From NCBI GenBank assembly GCA_902493535.1, contig CABUQG010000003.1, positions 25,172-89,171 on the forward strand: a stretch of DNA of 64,000 nt. The letters run 5' to 3'. The DNA comes from an uncultured Collinsella sp. (lineage in GTDB: Bacteria; Actinomycetota; Coriobacteriia; Coriobacteriales; Coriobacteriaceae). The first letter of the stretch is position 1; each line of letters opens with the position of its first letter. The notes under the pieces were generated by a model. It saw only the letters and a list, made by a program, of their open reading frames with translations, searched no databases and was not told where the DNA came from. The position numbers and the translations under genes are program-made. Positions 1 through 9,065 of this stretch are shown one piece after another.

Positions 1-2
1 GC

Positions 3-665
3 CAGAGCCTGGCCGTGGCCCGCGCGTTCTCGAAGGGCGGCCTTGTCGCGGCTCGCGAAGCCGTCGGGCTCATCGTGGGACGCGACACGTCTGTTCTCGA
101 CGAGCAGGGCGTTGCGCGCGCCGCCGTGGAAACGGTGGCGGAGAACGCGAGCGACGGCGTCATCGCGCCGCTTTTCTACCTTATGATCGGGGGTGCGCCC
201 TTGGGCATGGCGTACAAGGCGGTGAACACGCTCGACAGCATGGTGGGCTACAAAAACGAGCGCTACATCGACTTCGGCTGCGCCTCGGCGCGCCTCGACG
301 ATGCGGTGAACTGGATTCCCTCGCGCTTATCGGCCCTGTTCATGATCGCCGTGTGCCCGATCGTCGGGCTCGATGCTCGCGGGGCGGCGCGCATCTGGCG
401 CCGCGACAGGCGTCGCCATGCGAGCCCCAACTCGGCGCAGACCGAGTCAGCGTGTGCGGGCGCGCTCGGGCTGCGCCTGGCAGGACCCGCGGTGTATTTC
501 GGCAAGCTCGTTGAGAAACCGACGATAGGCGACGCGTCCCGTGAAATTGAGTGGAGCGACATCGCCCGGGCGACTAGGCTCATGCTCGCCGCGTCCGTAT
601 GCGCGCTCGTCGTCTTCGGTGCCGCACGCGCGGCGGTCGTGCTCGCCGTGGGGGCGATGGTATGA
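3..665 (+). CDS. cbiB: Adenosylcobinamide-phosphate synthase CbiB, 5' truncated by window edge
   Basis: CbiB/CobD is the membrane enzyme that attaches the aminopropanol (phosphate) side chain to adenosylcobyric acid. The reading frame is open to the window edge, so the N-terminus is missing and about 220 residues are visible. The conserved block AVETVAENASDGVIAPLFY is followed by YKAVNTLDSMVGYKNERY and DDAVNWIPSRL, which are hallmarks of the family. A hydrophobic segment lies at the C-terminus (residues AASVCALVVFGAARAAVVLA). The stop codon overlaps the ATG of the next gene, so the two are co-transcribed and probably translationally coupled. The identity is firm. The true start lies outside the window. 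Confidence 0.93.
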   Translation, partial: QSLAVARAFSKGGLVAAREAVGLIVGRDTSVLDEQGVARAAVETVAENASDGVIAPLFYLMIGGAPLGMAYKAVNTLDSMVGYKNERYIDFGCASARLDDAVNWIPSRLSALFMIAVCPIVGLDARGAARIWRRDRRRHASPNSAQTESACAGALGLRLAGPAVYFGKLVEKPTIGDASREIEWSDIARATRLMLAASVCALVVFGAARAAVVLAVGAMV

Positions 666-1885
666 GGGAAGACCACGCCGCGTCCCGGGCTGCCGGGGGA
701 ATCCTGCGCGCCCGTGCGCATGGGGGTAGCACGCAATCGCTCGGCATCGCTTGCGAAGGGGGCGCCTCCGACCTCATTGACTTCTCGGTGAACGTGAATC
801 CGGCAGGCCCCTCGCCGCGCGCCGTTGCCGCAGCTTGCAAGGCGCTTTCTCGAATCGACGCCTACCCCGATAGGGAAAGCCTCGCCCTCGTTCGCGCCCT
901 AGCGCGTGCCCAGGGCATTCCCGAAGATACTATCGTCTGCGGCGCGGGCGCGTCCGACATCATTTGGCGGCTCGCCGCGGCGGTGCGCCCGAAACGCATC
1001 GTCGTGTGCGCGCCGACGTTCTCTGAATATGCGGAGGCGGCATCGTACTACGGCGCATGCGTGCAGGAGTTCCCGCTCTCCGAAGCAGACGACTTCGACG
1101 TGCCCGCCTCCTTCGCCCGCGCGATCGAGGGGCCGGGAGACGTGGCGTATATCTGCAATCCGAACAACCCGACGGGGCGCCTCGTCGACCCCCGCGTGAT
1201 CGATGCCGCGGCTTGCCGCTGCGAGCAGGTGGGCGCGCTGCTCGTCGTGGACGAGTGCTTCCTCGGATTTGCGCCCGACGCCCGCGAAAGGAGCGTGGCC
1301 GCACGCGCCGCGTGTTCGCACCATGTGGCCGTGCTCTCCGCGTTCACCAAGCTCTACGGAATGGCAGGGTTGCGGTTGGGGTATCTGATCAGCGGAAACG
1401 CCCAACTCATCGAGGGGATTCGCCGGGCGGGGCAGGCATGGCCCGTCTCGTCGGTCGCCGAGGCCGCGGGCATCGCCGCCCTGGAAGACATCGAATACGT
1501 CTCGCGCACGCGCGATGTATTGGCGGGCGAGCGAGCGTGGCTTTTCCACGAGCTCTCCTCGCTCGGGCTTTCCGTCGTGCCGTCGGATGCGAACTTCCTT
1601 TTAGTCCGCACGCCGGCGAAAGACATCCCCGAGCGCCTATATAAACAGGGGGTTTTGGTCCGCACGTGCGACTCGTTTTCGGTACTGTCCCGTTTCTGGT
1701 GCCGCGTCGCGGTGCGCACGCGCAAGGAGAATGCCCGGCTTGCGATGGCGTTCAGCCGCGCGCTTCGGGCGGAAGGCGCATCAGGCGAAGGCGAACCCGA
1801 CGAACGGGGCGGCGCTTCTTGCAGCGGCGCTATGGCGGGCTCGGATGGCCGAGGCTCTGCGAAGGAGGTCGATACCCGTGGGTAG
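662..1885 (+). CDS. cobD: Threonine-phosphate decarboxylase / histidinol-phosphate aminotransferase-like (CobD type)
   Basis: This 407-residue fold-type I PLP enzyme resembles HisC/CobD. In a cobalamin operon it most likely decarboxylates L-threonine-O-3-phosphate to the aminopropanol phosphate used by CbiB. The translation shows the N-terminal DFSVNVNPAGPSP block, YICNPNNPTG for PLP binding, VVDECFLGF, and the PLP-lysine motif SAFTKLYGMAGLRLGY. The start is the ATG that overlaps the TGA of cbiB. The last 30 or so residues (from about GEGEPDERGG) are low-complexity and run over the start of cbiP, so they may be a non-conserved tail. A histidine-pathway role is possible but unlikely given the neighbours. 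Confidence 0.88.
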   Translation: MREDHAASRAAGGILRARAHGGSTQSLGIACEGGASDLIDFSVNVNPAGPSPRAVAAACKALSRIDAYPDRESLALVRALARAQGIPEDTIVCGAGASDIIWRLAAAVRPKRIVVCAPTFSEYAEAASYYGACVQEFPLSEADDFDVPASFARAIEGPGDVAYICNPNNPTGRLVDPRVIDAAACRCEQVGALLVVDECFLGFAPDARERSVAARAACSHHVAVLSAFTKLYGMAGLRLGYLISGNAQLIEGIRRAGQAWPVSSVAEAAGIAALEDIEYVSRTRDVLAGERAWLFHELSSLGLSVVPSDANFLLVRTPAKDIPERLYKQGVLVRTCDSFSVLSRFWCRVAVRTRKENARLAMAFSRALRAEGASGEGEPDERGGASCSGAMAGSDGRGSAKEVDTRG

Positions 1886-3377
1886 GGCGAAGCCCATCAT
1901 GATCCAGGGCACCATGTCGAACGCGGGGAAGAGCCTGCTTGCGGCGGGGCTGTGCCGCGTGCTTTCGCAGGACGGCCTGCGCGTTGCTCCCTTCAAGAGC
2001 CAGAACATGGCGCTCAACAGCGGTGTCACGGCCGACGGGCTCGAGATGGGGCGTGCCCAGATCATGCAGGCCGAGGCGTGCGGCATCGCGCCCGACGTGC
2101 GCATGAACCCCATCCTGCTCAAGCCCGAAAGCGACCACCGAAGCCAGCTCATCGTGGCCGGCAAGGCGCAGGGAGCCTTCGCTGCGAGGGACTACTTCGC
2201 GCGAAAGAAGGCGCTCATGCCGCAGATTTTGGAGGCGTTCGATTCGCTCGCGGAGGAAAACGACGTCATCGTCATCGAGGGCGCCGGCAGCCCCGTCGAA
2301 ATCAACCTTGCCGAAAACGACATCGTCAACATGGGGCTCGCGCGCGCCGTGTCCTCCCCCGTGCTGCTCGCGGGCGACATCGACCCAGGCGGGGTGTTTG
2401 CCCAGCTCTACGGCACGGTCGCGCTCTTTGCGCCCGAGGATCGTGCGCTTTTGCGGGGGCTTGTGGTAAACAAGTTCCGCGGCGATGTGGAAATCCTGCG
2501 CCCGGGTTTGGCCCCGCTCGAGAAGATGTGCGGGGTTCCCGTCGTGGGGGTCGTGCCGTATCTTACGCTCGACCTGGACGACGAGGACTCGCTCGCGCCG
2601 CGCCTATTTGCCCGCGAGGCGCGCGGCGTCATCGACGTCGCCGTCGTGCGCCTTCCGCATCTGTCGAACTTCACCGACTTCGACCCGCTTTCGCGCGTGC
2701 CCGGCGTGGGCGTGCGCTACGTTTCCTCGACGACCGATCTGGGCCGACCCGACCTGGTGGTGCTTCCCGGCTCGAAGTCCACGGTCGACGACGCGCGCTG
2801 GCTTGCGGCTAGCGGCATCGGAGCCTGTGTACGCGCGCTTTCGGGCGCGGGCACGCCGGTGCTCGGCATATGCGGAGGCTACCAGCTTTTGGGAGACGAG
2901 CTTTCCGACCCGCACGGCAGGGAAGGCGCTGGCACCGCGCGCGGGCTCGGGCTCATCCCTGCAAGTACGGTGTTCAAGGAGGAAAAGCGCCTCGCCCAGT
3001 CGGAGCTGCGCATCACGGGCGCCCAAGGCGCGTTCTCGGTGTGGAACGGCATGACGGCGCGCGGGTACGAGATTCACGACGGCGAAACGACCGTCTCCTG
3101 CGCCCCTGCGGGCACGATTGGCGGCAAACCAGAAGGCGCGGCCTGCGGAAACGTGTTCGGAACCTATCTCCACGGCCTGTTCGACGAACCGGGGGTGGCA
3201 CTCGCCCTCGCGCGCTCGCTCGCGCGCATGCGCGGCCTGCCCGAGAGCGTCGTGGGTGCTGAGGGCGCGGTGTCCGCGGCCGATCACCGTGCGCGCGAGT
3301 TCGACCGCCTGGCCGACTCCGTGCGCGGGGCGCTCGACATGGAGTATGTCTACCGCATTATCGAGGAGGGCGTATGA
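1878..3377 (+). CDS. cbiP: Cobyric acid synthase CbiP/CobQ
   Basis: This enzyme performs ATP- and glutamine-dependent amidation of the corrin ring at positions b, d, e and g, giving adenosylcobyric acid. The predicted length is 499 residues, normal for the family. The N-terminal synthetase domain has the P-loop-like MIQGTMSNAGKS, then FKSQNMALNSGVT and IVIEGAGSPVEINL. The C-terminal class I glutamine amidotransferase domain shows VLGICGGYQLLG, with the nucleophile Cys, and GTYLHGLFD near the end. I chose the GTG start at 1878 because GAAGGAGG lies 9 nt upstream and because family members begin a few residues before the QGT motif. It overlaps the preceding stop by 8 nt. Confidence 0.95.
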   Translation: MGRAKPIMIQGTMSNAGKSLLAAGLCRVLSQDGLRVAPFKSQNMALNSGVTADGLEMGRAQIMQAEACGIAPDVRMNPILLKPESDHRSQLIVAGKAQGAFAARDYFARKKALMPQILEAFDSLAEENDVIVIEGAGSPVEINLAENDIVNMGLARAVSSPVLLAGDIDPGGVFAQLYGTVALFAPEDRALLRGLVVNKFRGDVEILRPGLAPLEKMCGVPVVGVVPYLTLDLDDEDSLAPRLFAREARGVIDVAVVRLPHLSNFTDFDPLSRVPGVGVRYVSSTTDLGRPDLVVLPGSKSTVDDARWLAASGIGACVRALSGAGTPVLGICGGYQLLGDELSDPHGREGAGTARGLGLIPASTVFKEEKRLAQSELRITGAQGAFSVWNGMTARGYEIHDGETTVSCAPAGTIGGKPEGAACGNVFGTYLHGLFDEPGVALALARSLARMRGLPESVVGAEGAVSAADHRAREFDRLADSVRGALDMEYVYRIIEEGV

Positions 3378-3889
3378 TCCACGTGTATCATGGCGACGGC
3401 AAAGGCAAGACCACGGCGGCGATGGGGCTCGCCCTTCGCATGCTCGCCGCAGGCCGCCGCGTCGTCGTTGTGCAGTTCCTGAAAGACGGCGAAAGCGGGG
3501 AGGCGCGCCTGCTCGCCGAGCATTTCGGCGTGCCCGTGTTCGCGGGGAAGGCGTCGGACAAGTTTACCTGGTCCATGACGTCGGAAGAACTTGCCGCGAC
3601 GCGCGAGTTGCACGATGGGAACCTCGCTTCCGCGCTCGCCGAGCTCGAGGGCGCGCAGGAGGGGCTGCTCGTGCTCGACGAGGCGCTCGACGCGCTTTCG
3701 AAGGGGCTTGTCGACGAGGGGCTCGTGGACCGCGCGCTCGATATGTCCGCGCGCGGCGTCGAAGTAGCGCTCACCGGGCGCGCGCCTTCCCGCAAGATCG
3801 TGGAGAAGGCCGACTACATAACCGAGATGCGGTGCGAGAAACACCCCTACGAGCAGGGGATATGTGCAAGGGAAGGAGTGGAGTACTAG
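3374..3889 (+). CDS. cobA: Cob(I)alamin adenosyltransferase, BtuR/CobO/CobA family
   Basis: This enzyme transfers the adenosyl group of ATP to Co(I) corrinoids. The 171-residue protein begins with the P-loop IHVYHGDGKGKTTAAMGLA, which is diagnostic for the BtuR/CobO family. It continues with VVVQFLKDG and LLVLDEALDALSKGLVD, and ends with the ADYITEMRCEKHPYEQGI block. Its ATG overlaps the end of cbiP by 4 nt, and cbiC starts directly after its stop. Confidence 0.95.
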   Translation: MIHVYHGDGKGKTTAAMGLALRMLAAGRRVVVVQFLKDGESGEARLLAEHFGVPVFAGKASDKFTWSMTSEELAATRELHDGNLASALAELEGAQEGLLVLDEALDALSKGLVDEGLVDRALDMSARGVEVALTGRAPSRKIVEKADYITEMRCEKHPYEQGICAREGVEY

Positions 3890-4531
3890 ATGGATTCCAA
3901 GGAGATGGCGCCCGGCGACATCGAGCGGCGCAGCTTTGAAATCATCACCGAAGAGCTCGGCGGCCGCACGTTCCCGCCGCTCGAAGAGCCCGTCGTGAAG
4001 CGCGTCATCCACACCACTGCCGACTTCTCGTACGCCGATTCCCTCGTGTTCACCCATGACGCCGCGCACTGTGCGCTCGACGCACTGCGCGCAGGGGCCA
4101 CGGTGCTCACCGACACGAACATGGCGCTCGCAGGCATAAGCAAGCCCGCGCTCGCGAAGATCGGCTGCCAGGCCGTGTGCTATATGGCCGACCCGGATGT
4201 CGCCGCAACGGCGCGCGCCGCGGGCACGACTCGCGCCGTTGCGAGCATGGACAAAGCTTGCGGCATCGAGGGTCCGCTCATCGTGGCCGTCGGCAACGCT
4301 CCCACAGCACTTCTGCGCCTCGCCGAGCTCATGGACGCGGAGAAGATCTCGCCCGCGCTCGTCGTTGGGGTGCCGGTTGGGTTTGTGAACGTGGTCGAGG
4401 CGAAAGAGGAGCTACTCGCGCGACGCGTGCCGGCCATCGTCGCGAGGGGTCGCAAGGGCGGCTCGACCGTGGCGGCCGCCATTATGAACGCGCTGCTCTA
4501 CGAGATCACGCGCCCAGGCGGCCCGAAGTGA
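3890..4531 (+). CDS. cbiC: Cobalt-precorrin-8X methylmutase CbiC/CobH
   Basis: CbiC moves the methyl group from C-11 to C-12 in cobalt-precorrin-8 to make cobyrinate. The 213-residue sequence shows the family layout: IERRSFEIITEEL near the N-terminus, VKRVIHTTADFSYADSL, which contains the catalytic His region, TDTNMALAGISK, and VGNAPTALLRLAELM with VGVPVGFVNVVEAKE. The C-terminus has the typical RGRKGGSTVAAAIMNALL. It abuts cobA and overlaps cbiJ by 4 nt (GTGA). Confidence 0.95.
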   Translation: MDSKEMAPGDIERRSFEIITEELGGRTFPPLEEPVVKRVIHTTADFSYADSLVFTHDAAHCALDALRAGATVLTDTNMALAGISKPALAKIGCQAVCYMADPDVAATARAAGTTRAVASMDKACGIEGPLIVAVGNAPTALLRLAELMDAEKISPALVVGVPVGFVNVVEAKEELLARRVPAIVARGRKGGSTVAAAIMNALLYEITRPGGPK

Positions 4532-5301
4532 CGGCGCCCGCATCCGCGCCGCCGCTGCGCATCTTCGCCGGCACCACCGAGGGCCGCCTTCTGTGCGAAT
4601 GGGCGAGCGGGGCGGGCATCCCCGCCCGTGCCTACGCGGCAACCGAGTACGGAGGCGAGCTTTTGGGCGAGCTTCCGGGCATCGAGGTGCATGCGGGCAG
4701 GCTCGACGAGGCCGACATGGAGCGCGAGCTTTTCGGCGCGCGCATCGTCGTCGACGCCACGCATCCCTTCGCTACGCTCGCAAGCGGCAACATCCGGGCC
4801 GCTTCGCTCGCCGTGGGTGCACGATGCCTGCGCCTTGCGCGCCCGGGTGAGGCGCTACCCAAAGGCGTCGTGTCGGTCGCGTCGATCGCCTGCGCGGCGC
4901 GCTTTCTCTCCGAGAACCCGGGTCGCGCGCTTCTCACGACGGGGAGCAAGGAGCTTGCTCCCTACACGCGCGTCGCCGATTTCGCGGAGCGCTTCTTCGT
5001 GCGTGTTCTCCCGCTGCCCGGTGCTATAACGAAGTGCATCGACGCGGGGTTTTCGCCGTCGCACGTCATCGGCATGCAGGGGCCCTTCACCCGCGAGCTC
5101 AACGAGGCGATGCTTCGGCAGGTGGGCGCCCAGTGGCTTGTGACCAAGGACTCGGGAACCGTAGGTGGCACGGCCGAGAAGATCGCCTCCGCGCGCGACG
5201 TGGGAGCGCGCTGTATCGTGGTCGCCCGTCCCGCCGAGGGAGGCGGGGGCCTTTCGCTTCGGGAAGTGGAAGACGCGCTCTTACGGGAGTTCGCGCGCTA
5301 G
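4528..5301 (+). CDS. cbiJ: Cobalt-precorrin-6A reductase CbiJ/CobK
   Basis: This NAD(P)H-dependent reductase acts on the precorrin-6A macrocycle. The 257-residue protein has the N-terminal IFAGTTEGRLLCEW nucleotide-binding motif, VVDATHPFA, ALLTTGSKELAPY, GMQGPFTRELNEAML and WLVTKDSGTVGGTAEKI, all family signatures. The GTG start overlaps the cbiC stop and is 12 residues upstream of the conserved fold. It is the last gene of the cobalamin block. No terminator follows; instead there is a transposase remnant. Confidence 0.92.
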   Translation: MTAPASAPPLRIFAGTTEGRLLCEWASGAGIPARAYAATEYGGELLGELPGIEVHAGRLDEADMERELFGARIVVDATHPFATLASGNIRAASLAVGARCLRLARPGEALPKGVVSVASIACAARFLSENPGRALLTTGSKELAPYTRVADFAERFFVRVLPLPGAITKCIDAGFSPSHVIGMQGPFTRELNEAMLRQVGAQWLVTKDSGTVGGTAEKIASARDVGARCIVVARPAEGGGGLSLREVEDALLREFAR

Positions 5302-5348
5302 GCGCTCGCCGCGCCTGCGTGCCCTCCCGCCCGCGAGGAGAAGCGCCT

Positions 5349-5431
5349 TGAGCAAGCTCGACCCGTACAAGCCCGTCATCCGCCAATAGCTCGAGGACGA
5401 AGCCCGGAACTGGCGAAAACAGCCCTTCAAT
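5349..5431 (+). pseudogene. Remnant of the N-terminus of an IS21-family (IstA-like) transposase
   Basis: Reading from 5349 gives SKLDPYKPVIRQ, then a TAG stop at 5388, then LEDEARNWRKQ. This resembles the start of IstA-type transposases, where a Trp normally sits at the stop position in a WLE(E/D)D context. Nothing recognisable follows. The remnant ends exactly where the stem-loop repeat at 5432 begins. The assignment is by eye and rests on about 24 residues. Confidence 0.5.
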
Positions 5432-5500
5432 AAGTTGCGGTGAAATAGTGTCTGTTTTTGCTGCTAGATAGCATATTCAGTCCCTAATTCACCGCAACTT
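5432..5500. repeat. Stem-loop intergenic repeat, family A, copy 1
   Basis: The termini are inverted: AAGTTGCGGTGAA on the left and TTCACCGCAACTT on the right, around a roughly 43-nt AT-rich centre. A second copy with the same termini and a shared CAGTCC near the right arm lies at 21627-21694. It sits just downstream of the efflux permease (- strand) and may also serve as a transcription end. Mobility is not shown. Confidence 0.85.
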
Positions 5501-5512
5501 GTTGGTGTTGGC

Positions 5513-6727
5513 TTACTGGTAGCGTAGGCACTCGACGGGGTCGAGCTTTGCCGCGCGGCGAGCGGGGTAGAAGCCAAAGATTACGCCGATGCCGACCGAT
5601 ACGGCAAACGCGATCAACACTGTCGTAATGGAGAAGCTTGGCGTGATCGTCCCGGTGGCTCCAAACTCGCTCATGATGCCCGAGCTTGCGGCAAAGAACG
5701 TGAGTCCCCAGGCCAGCAGATAGCCAATCAGGACACCCAACAGTCCGCCGGTGACGCACAGCGCCGAGGACTCGGCCAAAAACTGGGCGGTGATATCGCG
5801 ACGACTGGCGCCCAGAGCGCGGCGGATGCCGATCTCGCGGATGCGCTCAGTCACGTTGGTGAGCATCATGTTCATAATGCCGATACCGCCGACAAGCAGC
5901 GAGATGCTGGCGACAGCACCCATGATGAGTGAGAACGCGCCCATAAAGGAGTTGAGCGCATCGATGGCGCTTTTCATGGAGGTCGCCGATACGCTGTCGT
6001 ACTCATCATCCTCCGCGATGCCCTTCATCGCGCGCACCTTGGACTCGATGGTCTTGCAGAGTTCATCCATGTCCGTGCCCTCGGCGGCAAGTGCCGTCAC
6101 GCTGGGGAATGAAGGATTCTCGTCGCCAAACAGCCCGGAGATGGTTTCGCGTGGCATATACAGCGTGAGCGAGCCCATGGAGTCGCTGCCGCCGTCGATA
6201 ACGCCGACAATCTGTACCTCGCCGTTGGAGACCTTAATAGTCTTGCCTACCGCGTCCTGTTCGTTGCCGTAAAGCTGATCGGCGCCGCCGCGGCTGATGA
6301 GCGCCACGCGCGAGCCTGATTGGGATTCGGCCTGGGAATAGGTGCGCCCCGCAACGAGCTTGCTGGCCCCCACGGCGTCGAGCATGTTGCTATCGACACC
6401 CTGTGCCATGACGGTATAGCTTTTATCGCCGGTCTTGTACTCGGTATACGCGCTGTCGACAATGCCGATCTGCTCAATCTGCGGCACCAGTTTTTGAAGC
6501 TTCTCGATGTCCGACTCGGTGAGTTCTTGCGACGAATAGATTTGCACCATACGAGCTGCGTTGAGGCCCAGGCTGTTGACCAGGCTGTTTTGGATGCCGC
6601 CGATGAGCGAAGTCATGGCGATAACCGAGGCGATGCCGATGACAATGCCCAGGATGGTGAGCAGGCTGCGCCCCTTGTTGGCCTCGAGCGAGTGAAGGGC
6701 TTCCTGGATGAGATCGCGGGCGCTCAT
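5513..6727 (-). CDS. MacB-like ABC transporter permease
   Basis: This 404-residue MacB/FtsX-type permease has one N-terminal membrane segment (about residues 20-42, LLTILGIVIGIASVIAMTSL), a large extracytoplasmic MacB_PCD domain (about 50-260), and three C-terminal membrane segments in the FtsX domain. The conserved RIREIGIRRALGASRRDI coupling region and the ending FYPARRAAKLDPVECLRY are diagnostic. It is the last gene of a three-gene operon (adaptor, ATPase, permease) with 4-nt and 1-nt overlaps. The operon probably exports peptides, lipids or drugs. The substrate cannot be read from sequence. Confidence 0.92.
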   Translation of the reverse strand: MSARDLIQEALHSLEANKGRSLLTILGIVIGIASVIAMTSLIGGIQNSLVNSLGLNAARMVQIYSSQELTESDIEKLQKLVPQIEQIGIVDSAYTEYKTGDKSYTVMAQGVDSNMLDAVGASKLVAGRTYSQAESQSGSRVALISRGGADQLYGNEQDAVGKTIKVSNGEVQIVGVIDGGSDSMGSLTLYMPRETISGLFGDENPSFPSVTALAAEGTDMDELCKTIESKVRAMKGIAEDDEYDSVSATSMKSAIDALNSFMGAFSLIMGAVASISLLVGGIGIMNMMLTNVTERIREIGIRRALGASRRDITAQFLAESSALCVTGGLLGVLIGYLLAWGLTFFAASSGIMSEFGATGTITPSFSITTVLIAFAVSVGIGVIFGFYPARRAAKLDPVECLRYQ

Positions 6728-7497
6728 GCCACCACTCCTTTCGGCGGGTTGGCGGAGGCGGAAATCATGGGAAGGCTATCTACGGCGCTGCGCAGGGTCC
6801 GCGGTGCATGTGGAATATACGCGCCGTCGTGAATGCGACCGTCGCGGATGGTCACGGCACGGTCTGCCTCAGCGGCGATGCCGGGGTCGTGTGTGATGAG
6901 CACGATGGTTTTGCCGCGCTCCTGAAGTCTATGGAAGGTCTCCATTACAAGCGCTCCAGTGGCAGAGTCCAGGTTTCCCGTTGGCTCATCGGCCAGGATG
7001 ATGGGCGGGTCATTAACGAGGGCGCGCGCGATGGCGACACGCTGCATCTGGCCGCCCGAGAGCTCGGATATGCGGTGGTCCCAGTGGTCAACGGGCAGCG
7101 TGACAGCCTGCAGCGCGTGCACGGCGCGCAGTTCGCGCTGGCTACGGGGCACATTGGTGTAGGCCAGCGGCAGCATGACGTTTTCGATAACCGATAGGCG
7201 CGGCAGCAGGTTGAAGCTCTGAAAGACAAAGCCAATGCTCAGGGCGCGAACTTCGGTGAGCTCGTCATCATCGAGCTCGGCCACGTTGATCCCTTGCAGG
7301 TAGTAGTCGCCCGCCGTCGGCTTATCCAGGCAGCCCAGGATGTTCATGAGCGTTGACTTACCCGAGCCCGAAGGGCCGGTAATAGCGACGAATTCGCCGG
7401 GATTTACTGCCAGGCTCACGTTGTGCAGGATGTGGGCGCACCCCGCCTCGCTCTCAAAGATGCGGTGCACGTTGCGGATGTCGATAACGGGACGCAT
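6724..7497 (-). CDS. ABC transporter ATP-binding protein, MacB/LolD type
   Basis: This ATPase drives the neighbouring MacB-like permease. It is 257 residues long. Walker A is GPSGSGKSTLMN, the Q-loop lies in IGFVFQSFNLLPRL, the signature is LSGGQMQRVAIARAL, and Walker B is IILADEPTGNLDS followed by a switch His in VLITHDPG. The LDS after the Walker B Glu is typical of the MacB/LolD branch. Its ATG overlaps the stop of the adaptor gene, and its TGA overlaps the permease start. Confidence 0.95.
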   Translation of the reverse strand: MRPVIDIRNVHRIFESEAGCAHILHNVSLAVNPGEFVAITGPSGSGKSTLMNILGCLDKPTAGDYYLQGINVAELDDDELTEVRALSIGFVFQSFNLLPRLSVIENVMLPLAYTNVPRSQRELRAVHALQAVTLPVDHWDHRISELSGGQMQRVAIARALVNDPPIILADEPTGNLDSATGALVMETFHRLQERGKTIVLITHDPGIAAEADRAVTIRDGRIHDGAYIPHAPRTLRSAVDSLPMISASANPPKGVVA

Positions 7498-8933
7498 TAC
7501 ATGCCCTCATCGTCAGACATGCTGCCCGAATCCGCGCTGTAGCCGCCGTCAGCCGTTGCGTTCGCTCCGGTGTCCATGACGAGGGTGTCGCCATCGCGCA
7601 GCTTGGTAACCGGCACGTTGGGGTTGATCTCGTTGTCCTGGTCGTCGCGCTTGACCTGTGTCTTGCCGACTACGGCTTCGTTGTCGTTTTGCGTCACGAC
7701 GGTCACCTTCACGCGATGGGTTTGCTTGCCCTCGTCATCGGTTGCCACGTTGACGTAATAGTGTTCGCCGTCTTCGGTCATGAGCGCCATCGTCGGCACC
7801 ATCACCACGTCGTCGAGCTGCTCGGTCACCACCGATACCTCGGCCGTCATGCCCGGCTTCAGGCGCGCGTCGGGCGCCTCAATGAGAATGTCGACGTTAA
7901 AGGTTACGCTGCCGCCGCCACTGTTGGCGGCGTCGGAGTTTGCCACCGACGCGATAGCCGTGACGGTGCCCTGGCTCACGATATCGGGAAACGCGGGATA
8001 CGTGACGTTGGCGCTCTGCCCAACGGCGATCTTGGCGATGTCCTTTTCGCCCACCTGCACGGTCACCTTCATCTTGGACAGGTCGGCGATCTGCATGCAC
8101 TGCTTGCCGCCGCTCGTATCGCTTTCGCCCATGATCATGCCGCCTGTAACCGTGGCGCCCACTTTGGCATTGAGCTCCACGATGCTACCCGAGCTCGGGG
8201 CCGTGACCGTGCGACTGGAGGCCTTGGCGTTCGCCTGGTCGAGGCTTGCCTGGGCTGATGCGAGGCTGCGCTGCGCGGCCGATACGGCGTTCGTGTCCGC
8301 TGATGCGGCTGAGACGCCAGCCGCTGCGGAAGCTCCCTCGACGTCCGTCGTTGGGGTGGCCTGCGCGGCAGCTGCGGCTTTCTGCGCGTTGGCGAGGTCT
8401 TCCTGAGCGGCTGCAACTGCACGTTGCGCCTCGGCAACGTTGCGATCGAGCTCGTCGTTTTTAATGGTCATAAGCACGTCGCCCTCGTTGACGGATTGGC
8501 CTGCCTGCACGTTGATCGAATCGACCGTGCCGTCGACAGAAGGGGAGACCACTGAGGACGAAATGGGTTTGAGCTGGCCTTTCGCCTCGACCGTTGTGGT
8601 AAACGTACCCTCGGTCACCATGTCGGTCACAGGCCCACTAGCGCCCTGTGGCTGAGCATTGATAACCAGGGTTGCGGCAATGGCAATGAGCGCGATGGCA
8701 CCCACGACGCCGGCGGCAATACCGCGTCGAATCAGCTTTTTGCGTCGACGTTCGGCACGTTTTGCCTTGAGCTTGGCATATGCCTCTTCATCGGAAATCT
8801 CGGCCGTATCGTTCGCGCGTCCGCTCTGCTTGTCGGCATATACGTTTGAAATCAGAGGAATCGTTTCGGTGGCACCTTCGGGCGTGCGCTCGGTATCATC
8901 TGGGCCTGGGGTGATCGTGGGGACATTCGGCAT
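7497..8933 (-). CDS. Efflux periplasmic-adaptor-like protein (HlyD/MacA family)
   Basis: The protein has 478 residues. After an acidic, Arg/Lys-rich cytoplasmic segment, one membrane helix (AGVVGAIALIAIAATLVI) anchors it. A barrel-sandwich/lipoyl half-motif follows (VQAGQSVNEGDVLMTI), then an Ala/Gln-rich coiled coil (AEAQRAVAAAQEDLANAQKAA) and the second lipoyl half (SSGSIVELNAKVGATV). Beta-barrel domains complete it. The start at 8933 is supported by AAGGAG 7 nt upstream. A longer in-frame start at 8996 would run through a hairpin. It likely links the ABC pump to the cell envelope. Confidence 0.88.
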   Translation of the reverse strand: MPNVPTITPGPDDTERTPEGATETIPLISNVYADKQSGRANDTAEISDEEAYAKLKAKRAERRRKKLIRRGIAAGVVGAIALIAIAATLVINAQPQGASGPVTDMVTEGTFTTTVEAKGQLKPISSSVVSPSVDGTVDSINVQAGQSVNEGDVLMTIKNDELDRNVAEAQRAVAAAQEDLANAQKAAAAAQATPTTDVEGASAAAGVSAASADTNAVSAAQRSLASAQASLDQANAKASSRTVTAPSSGSIVELNAKVGATVTGGMIMGESDTSGGKQCMQIADLSKMKVTVQVGEKDIAKIAVGQSANVTYPAFPDIVSQGTVTAIASVANSDAANSGGGSVTFNVDILIEAPDARLKPGMTAEVSVVTEQLDDVVMVPTMALMTEDGEHYYVNVATDDEGKQTHRVKVTVVTQNDNEAVVGKTQVKRDDQDNEINPNVPVTKLRDGDTLVMDTGANATADGGYSADSGSMSDDEGM

Positions 8934-8965
8934 AGCGTCTCCTTTATAGAAAGAACCTCGATAAT

Positions 8966-8998
8966 TATATGCGCCCACCGGTTGGGGCGGGCGCATAG
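8966..8998 (-). terminator. Probable terminator of the L,D-transpeptidase gene
   Basis: ATGCGCCC and GGGCGCAT form a perfect 8-bp stem around a GC-rich loop, between the - strand transpeptidase gene and the adaptor gene. The tail on the - strand is AT-rich but not a clean U-run, so termination efficiency is uncertain. Confidence 0.5.
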
Positions 8999-9065
8999 GA
9001 CGGTTTCTTTCGGAACTGTTAGATTGGTCGCAGCGGTTCCACGTTGTAGGAATGCGCGCGTTGCA

